Shown here piece after piece: positions 7,007 to 13,221 of a DNA stretch of 13,234 bases. Origin of the DNA: Planctomycetota bacterium (GTDB lineage: Bacteria > Planctomycetota > Phycisphaerae > Phycisphaerales > SM1A02); the NCBI GenBank assembly GCA_027295365.1, contig JAPULD010000047.1, positions 1 to 13,234 of the forward strand, written 5' to 3'. Position numbers and translations under genes: made by a program. Below the pieces are notes generated by a model that made no database searches, had not been told where the DNA came from, and worked only from the letters and a program-made list of their open reading frames with translations. Numbering within the stretch: the stretch's first letter is position 1; each line of letters opens with the position of its first letter.

Positions 7007-7993
7007 ATGGCCTGGTCCGAGGAAGAAGTCAACGCCACCGTCAAGGAGTACTTCAAGCTGCTCCGCGCTGATCAAGAGGGCGAAACGGTCAATAAACGGG
7101 CCATCTACCGGATACTCGCAGAGCGTTTTCCGGCCCGTACGGTCAAATCATTCGAACTCAAATTCAAGAACATCAGCGCGATCCTCTACGAAGAGCGGCT
7201 CCCCTACTGTCGAGGACTCAAGCCACGCTCCAATTACCAGCGACTCTTGCGTCTGATGGTGCTGGATCATTTGCACCGTACTCCGCTCCCCTCGGTCGAG
7301 CCTCACGAGATCCTCTTTGGCAAGCTTCGTGAACTTCACGAGCGCGGATCGATTCCGGTCACCGAAAAAGGGGCCGGTCGATTTGGCCTGGCCATCGAGA
7401 AGGCACTCGGGATCGACCAGAACAGCAGTAAGGACGCTGACTTCATGGGCATCGAGTTGAAGTCTAAGAGCGACAAGTCCATGCAGACGTTGTTTTCGCG
7501 GACACCTTCCCGATACACCCAGGACGACGACAAGAAGGGCTTCTTCAATCGGCACGCTTACGACGACACCAAGCGAGATCGTCGTGGCCTCTACACCTCG
7601 TTCGGCTGCAAGCCCGATTCGCTTGGATTTTCACTTGCCGTCAAGGATCTGGTCGTCCAGGTTCAAAGACACGGCAAGACGGTGATGGAGTACGACGCCG
7701 ATCGCCTGGAGGAAGCCCTCTTGTCAAAGCACTTACAGACGGCCTTTCTCTACTTGAATACGACCAAATCCGAAGGTTACGAAGCGTGTACGGTCGAGGC
7801 CATCACGTTCTGCAAATGGCCATCGATCATTCGTTTCTTGGAATTGATCACTGAAGGGTCGATCAATCTCGACTTCACGTTGTCTATGAAGCCGGGGAGC
7901 GGTTTGAAGGATCATGGCCAACTGTGGAAGATCAAGAGCAATTCGCTTGATCGTTTGTATCTGCATTCGGAAGCCGTAAGACTTGGCGAGTAA
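7007..7993 (+). CDS. MvaI/BcnI-family type II restriction endonuclease with N-terminal accessory domain
   Basis: The 328-residue product has two parts. Residues 1-82 (SEEEV...VKEYFKLLR, then FELKFKNISAIL and GLKPRSNYQRLL) resemble an N-terminal domain found on various HNH and other nuclease proteins, probably for DNA binding or targeting. Residues 95-328 look like the MvaI/BcnI nuclease domain: GAGRFGLAIEKALGI followed by DADFMGIELKSKS. This gives the catalytic D-x4-E-x-K set as Asp145, Glu150 and Lys152, and TLFSRTPS follows as in the family. MvaI and BcnI act as monomers on CCNGG-type sites; the site here is unknown. ATG at 7007 is favoured over an in-frame TTG at 6956 because GGAG lies 7 nt upstream. 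No methyltransferase gene occurs in the window, which is unusual for type II systems. Confidence 0.82.
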   Translation: MAWSEEEVNATVKEYFKLLRADQEGETVNKRAIYRILAERFPARTVKSFELKFKNISAILYEERLPYCRGLKPRSNYQRLLRLMVLDHLHRTPLPSVEPHEILFGKLRELHERGSIPVTEKGAGRFGLAIEKALGIDQNSSKDADFMGIELKSKSDKSMQTLFSRTPSRYTQDDDKKGFFNRHAYDDTKRDRRGLYTSFGCKPDSLGFSLAVKDLVVQVQRHGKTVMEYDADRLEEALLSKHLQTAFLYLNTTKSEGYEACTVEAITFCKWPSIIRFLELITEGSINLDFTLSMKPGSGLKDHGQLWKIKSNSLDRLYLHSEAVRLGE

Positions 7994-8066
7994 TCCGTTT
8001 ATCGATGTGATAATTGTGTGAGGGATTTCTTTCCATTTTGGCATTATTTCGCCATGTTCATTTCGC

Positions 8067-8104
8067 TTGCGTTTGCATTCGTTTCTGCTAGTGTGAATGT
8101 TCAC
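8067..8104 (+). promoter_or_regulatory. Possible promoter with operator-like palindrome for the 8165-9132 gene pair
   Basis: TTGCGT at 8067-8072 and TAGTGT at 8089-8094 are 16 nt apart in an AT-rich gap. The inverted repeat GTGAA-TG-TTCAC at 8093-8104 overlaps the expected transcription start, where a repressor would bind. A hairpin, GGCCA/TGGCC at 8137-8151, lies in the leader just before the GGGGA ribosome site of the gene at 8165. Box matches are weak. Confidence 0.3.
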
Positions 8105-8164
8105 GGATGATCGTGGTCGAAGAGGCACGACCGGGTGGCCAGGGGATGGCCGGGGACGATCGAT

Positions 8165-8380
8165 ATGAAACCTTCAATGTTGTCTCTTGCCCTGACACTC
8201 CTCATAGCCGCCGTTTTCTGGATCATTGCCGCAACGGTGCAACGACCGAACGCATCCGAGTCATTTTTTATCATCTTGATTGCATTCGTGATTGTACACG
8301 GTTTCCGTGCTGCGGTTTACGCGATCAAGAAGCATCGAAATAACGATAAGGACGATAAGGGCGATAAGGATAAAGATTGA
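8165..8380 (+). CDS. Small two-helix membrane protein, unknown function
   Basis: The predicted protein has 71 residues and two hydrophobic segments at about residues 7-25 and 33-53. A basic stretch (KKHRNN) follows, then an Asp/Lys tail encoded by three tandem 9-bp repeats. No family was recognised. ATG at 8165 has GGGGA about 8 nt upstream; an in-frame ATG at 8135 would add ten residues that do not look natural. The stop TGA overlaps the TTG start of the next gene, so the two are almost certainly translationally coupled and may act together at the membrane. It lies in a region less GC-rich than its surroundings, downstream of the restriction endonuclease. Confidence 0.65.
   Translation: MKPSMLSLALTLLIAAVFWIIAATVQRPNASESFFIILIAFVIVHGFRAAVYAIKKHRNNDKDDKGDKDKD
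8344..8370 (+). repeat. Three tandem 9-bp units (CGATAAGGR)
   Basis: Units lie at 8344-8352, 8353-8361 and 8362-8370. They encode the acidic/basic tail of the small membrane protein. The AAGGA of the third unit lies 6 nt before the TTG start at 8377 and so also serves as the ribosome binding site of the next gene. Confidence 0.8.
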
Positions 8381-9132
8381 AACTTCTACTGCTCACTACC
8401 ATTCTTAGTACTTGCTTCTTGTGTTCTTGCATGAGGTCACCCACGCCAAAGTCACAAGAAGATGATACCGTCGTTGCTTGCCGTGCCAATGTACTTGCAA
8501 GCGGCACATCATTGCTATTTCGGGAGGAGCTGGAAACGCCTGGCTATGGCCTGTATAGCTACCTGCTGATTCCATTTGAACCTACCTCGGAAGAAGATCT
8601 GATTCGGGTCAATGCTGTGCTTCGTGCCATTCAAGAGTTGGGAGCAATCGGTTCCTACGTGGATGTTGGGTTCGAAATACACGAACTCAACATTATCTAT
8701 ATTCCGATTGAGTCTGAATCGATGGGTGTCCTTACGGAGTCAGATCTACATGCGTACGACTTTGAACATGCTCAGCGATTACTCAGCAAACTGCGAAACA
8801 GAGACGGCAATCCATTTGCCTATACACGAGGCCCCTATATCGTGTCTTCCACCGTTCCACTCAGCCAGCTGTTAATCATCAACGAACAATACCTCTTCTT
8901 CGACCTGACACACAAAAATCCACGCCTGATGGCGGCGTGGACTCGTGTGTTCCTACGACAAGCACAGAAACGTGAATTCTGGAAGCCTACGAAACGTGAC
9001 ATATGGATTCACGAGACACGAGATTTCTTGGCTAATGCGGCCGACGCCTGTGACGAATTGCGACCGAGCCTCGAAGATCTCTTGGAGATTATTTACTACA
9101 AGGGACTAATCACAGCCTCACGGCAAGACTGA
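8377..9132 (+). CDS. Lipoprotein of unknown function, TTG start coupled to the upstream gene
   Basis: The 251-residue product begins with a signal peptide (MKLLLLTTILSTCFL) ending in a lipobox, LCSC, with Cys18 as the lipidation site. The mature part has about 230 residues, mixed alpha/beta in character, with aromatic-rich strands (YGLYSYLLIPFEP, FEIHELNIIYIPI, LLIINEQYLFFDL) and a helical C-terminus. No domain was recognised. The start is a TTG at 8377 whose last two bases overlap the stop of the small membrane protein (TTGA); AAGGA 6 nt upstream supports it, and the signal peptide starts right there. Base composition is clearly less GC-rich than the kinase and terminase genes, which suggests transfer. 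It ends at an inverted repeat shared with the convergent terminase gene. Confidence 0.75.
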   Translation: MKLLLLTTILSTCFLCSCMRSPTPKSQEDDTVVACRANVLASGTSLLFREELETPGYGLYSYLLIPFEPTSEEDLIRVNAVLRAIQELGAIGSYVDVGFEIHELNIIYIPIESESMGVLTESDLHAYDFEHAQRLLSKLRNRDGNPFAYTRGPYIVSSTVPLSQLLIINEQYLFFDLTHKNPRLMAAWTRVFLRQAQKREFWKPTKRDIWIHETRDFLANAADACDELRPSLEDLLEIIYYKGLITASRQD

Positions 9133-9190
9133 ATCCATGATCCGAGTTAGGATTTTCGTCCAACTGCATGGATGATCAGGCCAGTCTTGC
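9123..9190. terminator. Nested inverted repeat between convergent genes (bidirectional terminator candidate)
   Basis: GCAAGACTG at 9123-9131 pairs with CAGTCTTGC at 9182-9190, and inside it ATCCATG at 9133-9139 pairs with CATGGAT at 9167-9173. The outer arm begins in the last codons of the lipoprotein gene and the other arm ends 8 nt before the terminase stop on the opposite strand. The long inner loop (27 nt) makes it less typical for a terminator, so it could also be a recombination footprint at the cargo edge. Confidence 0.45.
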
Positions 9191-9198
9191 TAATCAGA

Positions 9199-10674
9199 TT
9201 AATACTTCCGAACCTTCACACCCCACCCCTCTCGGTCAAGATTCACCACCAGGTACCGCAAGGCATCGGCAATGTGATCCTGACCATCCTTGATCGGCAC
9301 CAGCGACTCGGGTTGGTCCGAGGGATAGTGATACATCGTCAGCGACTCGATCAACTTCACGCACCTTGGATGCACTTTCATCCACACGCTGCCATCGGCC
9401 TTGCGCAACCTCGCCCTGACGCCATTGACGCCATCCTCGATCCGGCTCGCCCTCGCCTTCATCGTGAACCCCGCCTTCTTCCAGATGCTGATCGTGCTCA
9501 CCCCCGTCTGGTCGCTGCGCTGATACCCCGCGGGGTCGGCGCCGATCCAATTGAAGCCTGGCCATGATCGGCCGCGCACCACCTCGATCACCTGCTCCGC
9601 AGTGCGTTCGCGTTGGGCGTATTCATCGATGATCCGCAACACACCTTCGCCATCAAGAAACGCCCAGAGCAACGCGGTCGGAGCGCGATAGCCAAAGTCG
9701 ATGCCCCCCAGCCACACCGCACCCTCATCGGGCTCGAACGACTCGACATGCACCTTCACGTCGAACTCGGGGTAGACGGTGTCCGATCGATTGGGCTCAT
9801 CACACAACATTTCTGATCGCCAGATGGGCAGGCCGACACGATGCCTCTGACGAATCGCATCGTCGATGTGTACAAAGCCATCCGCTTCCTTGGCAAGGCC
9901 ACGACAATCATCCCACAGCGCACACGTATCACACGATCGGCGGGGCTCGCACCGGACCAACGTATCAAGCACACTCCAGCGGAATACCGTTCTTCGTTGC
10001 TTGGCCGCCTTCTTCACCAGCTTCTGCATCAGGCCATAGGGGCGATGCATGGTGCTGAGCGATTCGATCGAGGCCTGGACAAAGATTTCTCCACACTGGC
10101 CCGAGCGGGTGACGAGTTGTGCCGCCTCCCACACTTCGGTCTCGAAGAGTTCGACTTCATCACATCGCAATCTGTGAATCCGCGTGCCTCGTACGGCACG
10201 TTCTGACTGACTGAGCACTTCGACTCGAGAGCCATTGACCAGTTGCAGGGCCTTGCCGGTCAGACGCCCCTCGATGTACATCGACAACGACTCGACTTCG
10301 ATCATCGTCCGGAGGTATCGATACATCTTGGAGGATTGCTCGAGCGAACCCCCCAGGATGCGAACCTGAATCCCGGGTTTGAAGAGCATGTCGAGCAGCG
10401 TGGCGATCGCCCCCAGCTGCGTCTTGCCACCGCCACGATTGGCCCAGACAACGCAATCCCTGACCTCGGGGTGGATCTCCTCGAAGAAAGCATGCCTGAT
10501 GTAATCGAACGGGGCGTCGTGACCAGTCACCAAAGGCGTACGGGGAATCTCAAAACCCAGCATGTCCTTGATCCACTGATGAAGAACATCATCGTTGAGT
10601 GGTCGTTGTTCGATCAGAGAACGCGGCGTATTTGCATTTGGATTGTGATCGGTCATGAGTGGAGGGGAGTTCAT
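9199..10674 (-). CDS. Phage-type terminase large subunit (TerL) with cysteine-rich insert
   Basis: The 491-residue product has both TerL domains. The ATPase has Walker A at about 78-86 (ANRGGGKTQ) and Walker B LRCDEVE at 169-175. The RNase H-like nuclease has its acidic residues in GGIDFGYR (Asp326), IGADPAGY (Asp380) and the final DGQDHIADALRYL motif (Asp466/Asp470). TerL pumps DNA into procapsids and cuts concatemers. Between the domains is C242-x5-C248-x2-C251-x5-C257, which may bind zinc or an Fe-S cluster and is not usual for TerL. The start at 10674 is uncertain: ATG at 10656 also fits and neither has a Shine-Dalgarno site. It is the last gene of the five-gene operon, about 50 nt after the ParB-like gene. 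No other packaging or capsid gene is in the window. Confidence 0.88.
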   Translation of the reverse strand: MNSPPLMTDHNPNANTPRSLIEQRPLNDDVLHQWIKDMLGFEIPRTPLVTGHDAPFDYIRHAFFEEIHPEVRDCVVWANRGGGKTQLGAIATLLDMLFKPGIQVRILGGSLEQSSKMYRYLRTMIEVESLSMYIEGRLTGKALQLVNGSRVEVLSQSERAVRGTRIHRLRCDEVELFETEVWEAAQLVTRSGQCGEIFVQASIESLSTMHRPYGLMQKLVKKAAKQRRTVFRWSVLDTLVRCEPRRSCDTCALWDDCRGLAKEADGFVHIDDAIRQRHRVGLPIWRSEMLCDEPNRSDTVYPEFDVKVHVESFEPDEGAVWLGGIDFGYRAPTALLWAFLDGEGVLRIIDEYAQRERTAEQVIEVVRGRSWPGFNWIGADPAGYQRSDQTGVSTISIWKKAGFTMKARASRIEDGVNGVRARLRKADGSVWMKVHPRCVKLIESLTMYHYPSDQPESLVPIKDGQDHIADALRYLVVNLDREGWGVKVRKY

Positions 10675-10683
10675 TTCTGATAT

Positions 10684-10706
10684 GGGTTGAGTAACCCTCT
10701 CTCAAC
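10684..10706 (-). promoter_or_regulatory. Two mutually exclusive hairpins in the gap before the terminase gene
   Basis: GGGTT at 10684-10688 can pair with AACCC at 10693-10697, or GTTGAG at 10686-10691 can pair with CTCAAC at 10701-10706. The two stems share bases, so only one can form at a time. They lie 10-30 nt upstream of the terminase start, which has no Shine-Dalgarno site. A short palindrome, ACATG-A-CATGT, follows at 10705-10715. Confidence 0.35.
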
Positions 10707-10723
10707 ATGACATGTACTCATCA

Positions 10724-11311
10724 TCACTTGTTGCTTATGTCATGCGCTTCCTTTATCCCGAGCGCCATCAAGAGCGCATCCGTTCGCTGGTGGGCATGCG
10801 TACGCAATTTACCCAACACCGCGCGACGTTGCGTTTTGGTCAGGAAGAACGTCACCGGATGAGGCATCGATTCAGACAATGTGGCCGGCTGGGGTTGGGG
10901 TGGTGGCGATGTGTAGTCGAGCAACTTGCGAAGCTTCGCCATATCCTCAGGCAACTTGCTTGAAAGTGACTTGAGGTCATCCCCAACGTTCAGCCTGGCG
11001 ATCAATTCGCCACGCGCACGAGGCTTGTCCGTCCCTCGCAAACGATTGAGAGTCAACAACAGCAGCACCGCCTGCTCGTCATCGACCTCCCACACCACGC
11101 AATTCGCAGACGTGTGATTCAAGCTTTCCAATACTTTGACGCGCTGATGTCCATCGAGAATCTGGTATTGCCCTGCGCCAAGGCGGCGCACGATCAAGGG
11201 TGGGTAACGCCCCGATTCTTCGAGAAGCCTGGTTAGTTTTTTCAGTTTCACATCATCCAGTTGGTTCAGATGGTCGGGATGGGCCTCGAGTCGATCAAGT
11301 CGAATTCGCAT
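10724..11311 (-). CDS. ParB/Srx-fold (ParB N-terminal domain) protein
   Basis: The 195-residue product carries a ParB-like domain in its first ~95 residues: HPDHLNQLDDVKLKKLTRLL, then YPPLIVRRLGAGQYQILDGHQRVKVLESLN, with DGHQR at 53-57 in place of the GEHR/GERR nucleotide-binding box. This fold binds or cleaves nucleotides or DNA (ParB CTPase, Srx, phage ParB-like nucleases). The second half has a proline-rich linker (TSPPPQPQPA) and a short helical end; no ParB HTH domain is evident, so it is unlikely to be a chromosome-partition ParB. ATG at 11311 has AAGGA 8 nt upstream and matches typical family starts; ATG at 11335 is also possible. Either start overlaps the 3' end of the acetyltransferase gene, so the two are coupled. 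Confidence 0.82.
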   Translation of the reverse strand: MRIRLDRLEAHPDHLNQLDDVKLKKLTRLLEESGRYPPLIVRRLGAGQYQILDGHQRVKVLESLNHTSANCVVWEVDDEQAVLLLLTLNRLRGTDKPRARGELIARLNVGDDLKSLSSKLPEDMAKLRKLLDYTSPPPQPQPATLSESMPHPVTFFLTKTQRRAVLGKLRTHAHQRTDALLMALGIKEAHDISNK

Positions 11312-12134
11312 GGGAAGCGTCCTTGGCCTCTTCATCCCGTCGCCAGAGATAGTACATGGGTCGAAGCAGGAGCCGATCGCGAGCCGCCTTCAGCAGATCA
11401 TGCAGATCGAGCGGTGTTTCCTTGTGGCTGCGCTGCATGCACGCCTTGCGATGCCAGATTCGCAACTCACGATCGATCCAATGCAGATCAATGTCAGGCA
11501 ACAATTCAATTCGCGATTGCACTTCTCGAACCATCGCCAGCCTCGCCGGCTCGATGTCCAGTCGATGCAATGCATCGAGCAACCTGGCATGCTCTGGGCG
11601 AATCGGCCTTTCATAAGGCGTCATGCCCGAGGCCTGAAGAAACGGATGGACACGTCCCATCGCAGCCAACGCCTCGGTGTAGATCGTCTGGGCGTGGTCC
11701 AGCGCGTGACGCACCAGCCTGATCGACAGGCCCAGCCCTCGAAACTGGGGATGCACGATGACGCGGCTGATCGTCCTGATCTCTTCGTTGAGCATCGTCA
11801 TCGAACTCGTCAGATCGAGCCCCCGATACCGATGATTCGTGGCCTGATCGCGCATCACGCATCCGGCATGAGGCAGAGACACCACCACAACCGCCGCGAG
11901 CGTACGTTCAGTTTGTTTCCCCAGGCAACGCCCCACGACCGTGGGATGAGTCGTCGTGCAGACGTAGACCCGCGTGACCGCCCCCGGCGCATTGGACTTG
12001 TAATGAAACGGCGCCAATTCGTGATAGTCCTTCAGCGTACCTCGATCAATGGTGAACCAGTCCCTCAGGCTGAAGCCTTGTGCCTGCTTCAATCGTCTGG
12101 CGAGATGACTTGGCGTTGACGTGACGATACTCAT
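11295..12134 (-). CDS. GNAT-fold acetyltransferase, COG2401 acetyltransferase half
   Basis: The 279-residue product has the GNAT acetyl-CoA site near the middle: strand ISRVIVHPQFRGLGLSIRLV, with the R-G-L-G pyrophosphate loop at 132-135. It is followed by YTEALAAMGRVHPFLQASGM at about 152-171, a pattern I associate with the acetyltransferase domain of COG2401 (ABC-type ATPase fused to an acetyltransferase). The C-terminal ~80 residues are helical and basic. The substrate is unknown; protein or DNA base acylation, as by the distantly GNAT-like Mu Mom protein, is conceivable but not shown. The ATG overlaps the stop of the ATPase gene as ATGA, so both subunits should be made together, as expected for a fusion split in two. 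It ends inside the start of the ParB-like gene. Confidence 0.8.
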   Translation of the reverse strand: MSIVTSTPSHLARRLKQAQGFSLRDWFTIDRGTLKDYHELAPFHYKSNAPGAVTRVYVCTTTHPTVVGRCLGKQTERTLAAVVVVSLPHAGCVMRDQATNHRYRGLDLTSSMTMLNEEIRTISRVIVHPQFRGLGLSIRLVRHALDHAQTIYTEALAAMGRVHPFLQASGMTPYERPIRPEHARLLDALHRLDIEPARLAMVREVQSRIELLPDIDLHWIDRELRIWHRKACMQRSHKETPLDLHDLLKAARDRLLLRPMYYLWRRDEEAKDASHANST

Positions 12135-12793
12135 CGATACACCACCTCCAGTTCCTCACCAAATCCCTTCCAGAGCAGGACATCGGGCTGCAACGCTTCC
12201 AACAAATCGTCATGCGTCGTGGCGCACATGAAGGCTTGCCCTTCCCGATCCACCCACTTGCGAATGTTCCTGGCGATGATCTGAGCCGTCAATCGATCCA
12301 GCGTGGAGCCGAATTCATCCGCGATGACGACCACGGCACGTTTGGCCTTGCCTGCCTCGTGCATGAGTTGGGCAAGGGTGAGTCGATACCGTTGCCCATC
12401 GCTCAATTCCTCTGGTTTACGCAACATGACGAAGGCATCGCTCAAGCCCGCCCTCGCCAAGGTGGACATGGTCGATTTCAAGTCATCGCCAAAGACATCC
12501 ACGAGACTTACGCTTGGCAGTTGAGGTAGCGCGTCGAATCGAATTACTTGCTTTCCAATCTCCTGACACGCCAGACCAATCTGACGGAGCAGGGTGGACT
12601 TCCCCCCACCTGAGGGGCCCGTGATGAAAACAATGCCCCCCTGCTCAAGCGGAAGATCGATCTCGCGAGGGGGCAGGATCGTCACGCGCTTCTCTTCATC
12701 GACACCAAGACCGAACATCGTCGCGGTTTCGAGAACGCGAGCCGTGGGATGCACGATGGTGCTGACTTCATGGGCCACGTGAATCCTCACCAT
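12131..12793 (-). CDS. ABC-type ATPase, COG2401 ATPase half
   Basis: This 220-residue soluble ATPase has a complete ABC nucleotide-binding domain: Walker A GPSGGGKST at 59-67, signature LSDGQ at 130-134, Walker B VVVIADE at 154-160 and H-loop His194 in TTHDD. No membrane segments and no permease gene are present, so it is not a transporter. It resembles the ATPase part of COG2401 proteins. ATG at 12793 is chosen: it overlaps the stop of the HTH gene by 7 nt (ATGGTGA), while an upstream in-frame TTG at 12832 would add 13 unlikely residues. The downstream acetyltransferase gene overlaps it by 4 nt. ATP-driven dimerisation might control the acetyltransferase or DNA binding; that is inference. 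Confidence 0.83.
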   Translation of the reverse strand: MVRIHVAHEVSTIVHPTARVLETATMFGLGVDEEKRVTILPPREIDLPLEQGGIVFITGPSGGGKSTLLRQIGLACQEIGKQVIRFDALPQLPSVSLVDVFGDDLKSTMSTLARAGLSDAFVMLRKPEELSDGQRYRLTLAQLMHEAGKAKRAVVVIADEFGSTLDRLTAQIIARNIRKWVDREGQAFMCATTHDDLLEALQPDVLLWKGFGEELEVVYR

Positions 12794-13221
12794 GATGTGT
12801 TTCTCATCAGTCGAGACTGTTCGCGCAAGCAAACCATTTCCTGCCTGACTCGATGCAGGCTGACGCCCAGTTTGGCCGCGGTGTCGCGCTGGCTTGTTCC
12901 CTTGAGGACGATCAACTCCCCCACTTCTCGTCGAAGGCGGGGCCAGTCGGCCCGATGTCCCGAGACGAATTTGAATAAGGGCGAGTTGAGTCTTTGCACG
13001 ATGCGTTGCACGCGAGATCGGATCATGCGGGGTCGGGCGTTGATGGCCCGGGCCAGTTCCGTCGGCTTCATGCCCCGGTGGTAGACCGCTTCGAGAAGGG
13101 CTCGATCACTGGGCGAAAGATACTCGACCAATTCCAGGAGCCGCTCCGTGGCGTTCATCCGCTGGCGACGCTCCATCGTCGCCGCCTCGGCTCGATCCAG
13201 ACGCTTATATGTATCGTTCAT
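12787..13221 (-). CDS. Double helix-turn-helix protein, sigma-region-4-like
   Basis: The first gene of the minus-strand operon inside the window encodes 144 residues with two HTH segments. The first, at about 36-78 (LSPSDRALLEAVYHRGMKPT, then ELARAINARPRMIRSRVQRI), is like sigma-70 region 4. The second, at about 98-135 (KGTSQRDTAAKLGVSLHRVR), is another HTH. It has no sigma region 2, so it is likely a DNA-binding regulator. It could instead play the small-terminase role of recognising DNA for the TerL encoded downstream, since small terminases carry HTH domains. ATG at 13221 has GGGAG 5 nt upstream. The promoter and any earlier operon genes lie beyond the window edge. Its stop overlaps the ATPase start, so translation is coupled. 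Confidence 0.75.
   Translation of the reverse strand: MNDTYKRLDRAEAATMERRQRMNATERLLELVEYLSPSDRALLEAVYHRGMKPTELARAINARPRMIRSRVQRIVQRLNSPLFKFVSGHRADWPRLRREVGELIVLKGTSQRDTAAKLGVSLHRVRQEMVCLREQSRLMRNTSW

Larger units (their letters stand above)
6878..9264. mobile_element. Possible inserted cargo block bounded by direct repeats of the terminase 3' end
   Basis: The decayed terminase tail at 6878-6927 and the intact one at 9201-9264 are direct repeats. Between them lie three plus-strand genes: a restriction endonuclease, a small membrane protein and a lipoprotein. By eye these, especially the last two, have lower GC than the flanks. This layout fits insertion next to, or recombination at, the end of a terminase gene. 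No integrase or transposase gene was found in the block, so the mechanism is unknown and the call is an inference. Confidence 0.4.

Noticed and set aside
6727..7056. A minus-strand open frame covering the terminase remnant
   Set aside because: It is out of frame with the terminase reading over the last block and joins unrelated sequence; the similarity to terminase is clear only at DNA level with a frame break.
10724..11311. A chromosome-partition parB gene with a nearby origin or parS site
   Set aside because: No ParA gene, no HTH domain in the product and no parS-like 16-bp palindrome was seen.
11310..12119. A 269-codon plus-strand open frame
   Set aside because: It is antisense to the GNAT gene, has an Arg/Gln/His-rich composition and no recognisable motif, whereas the minus strand shows clear GNAT motifs.
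12131..12793. The ATPase as part of an ABC transporter
   Set aside because: There is no permease or binding protein nearby and its coupled partner is a soluble acetyltransferase.
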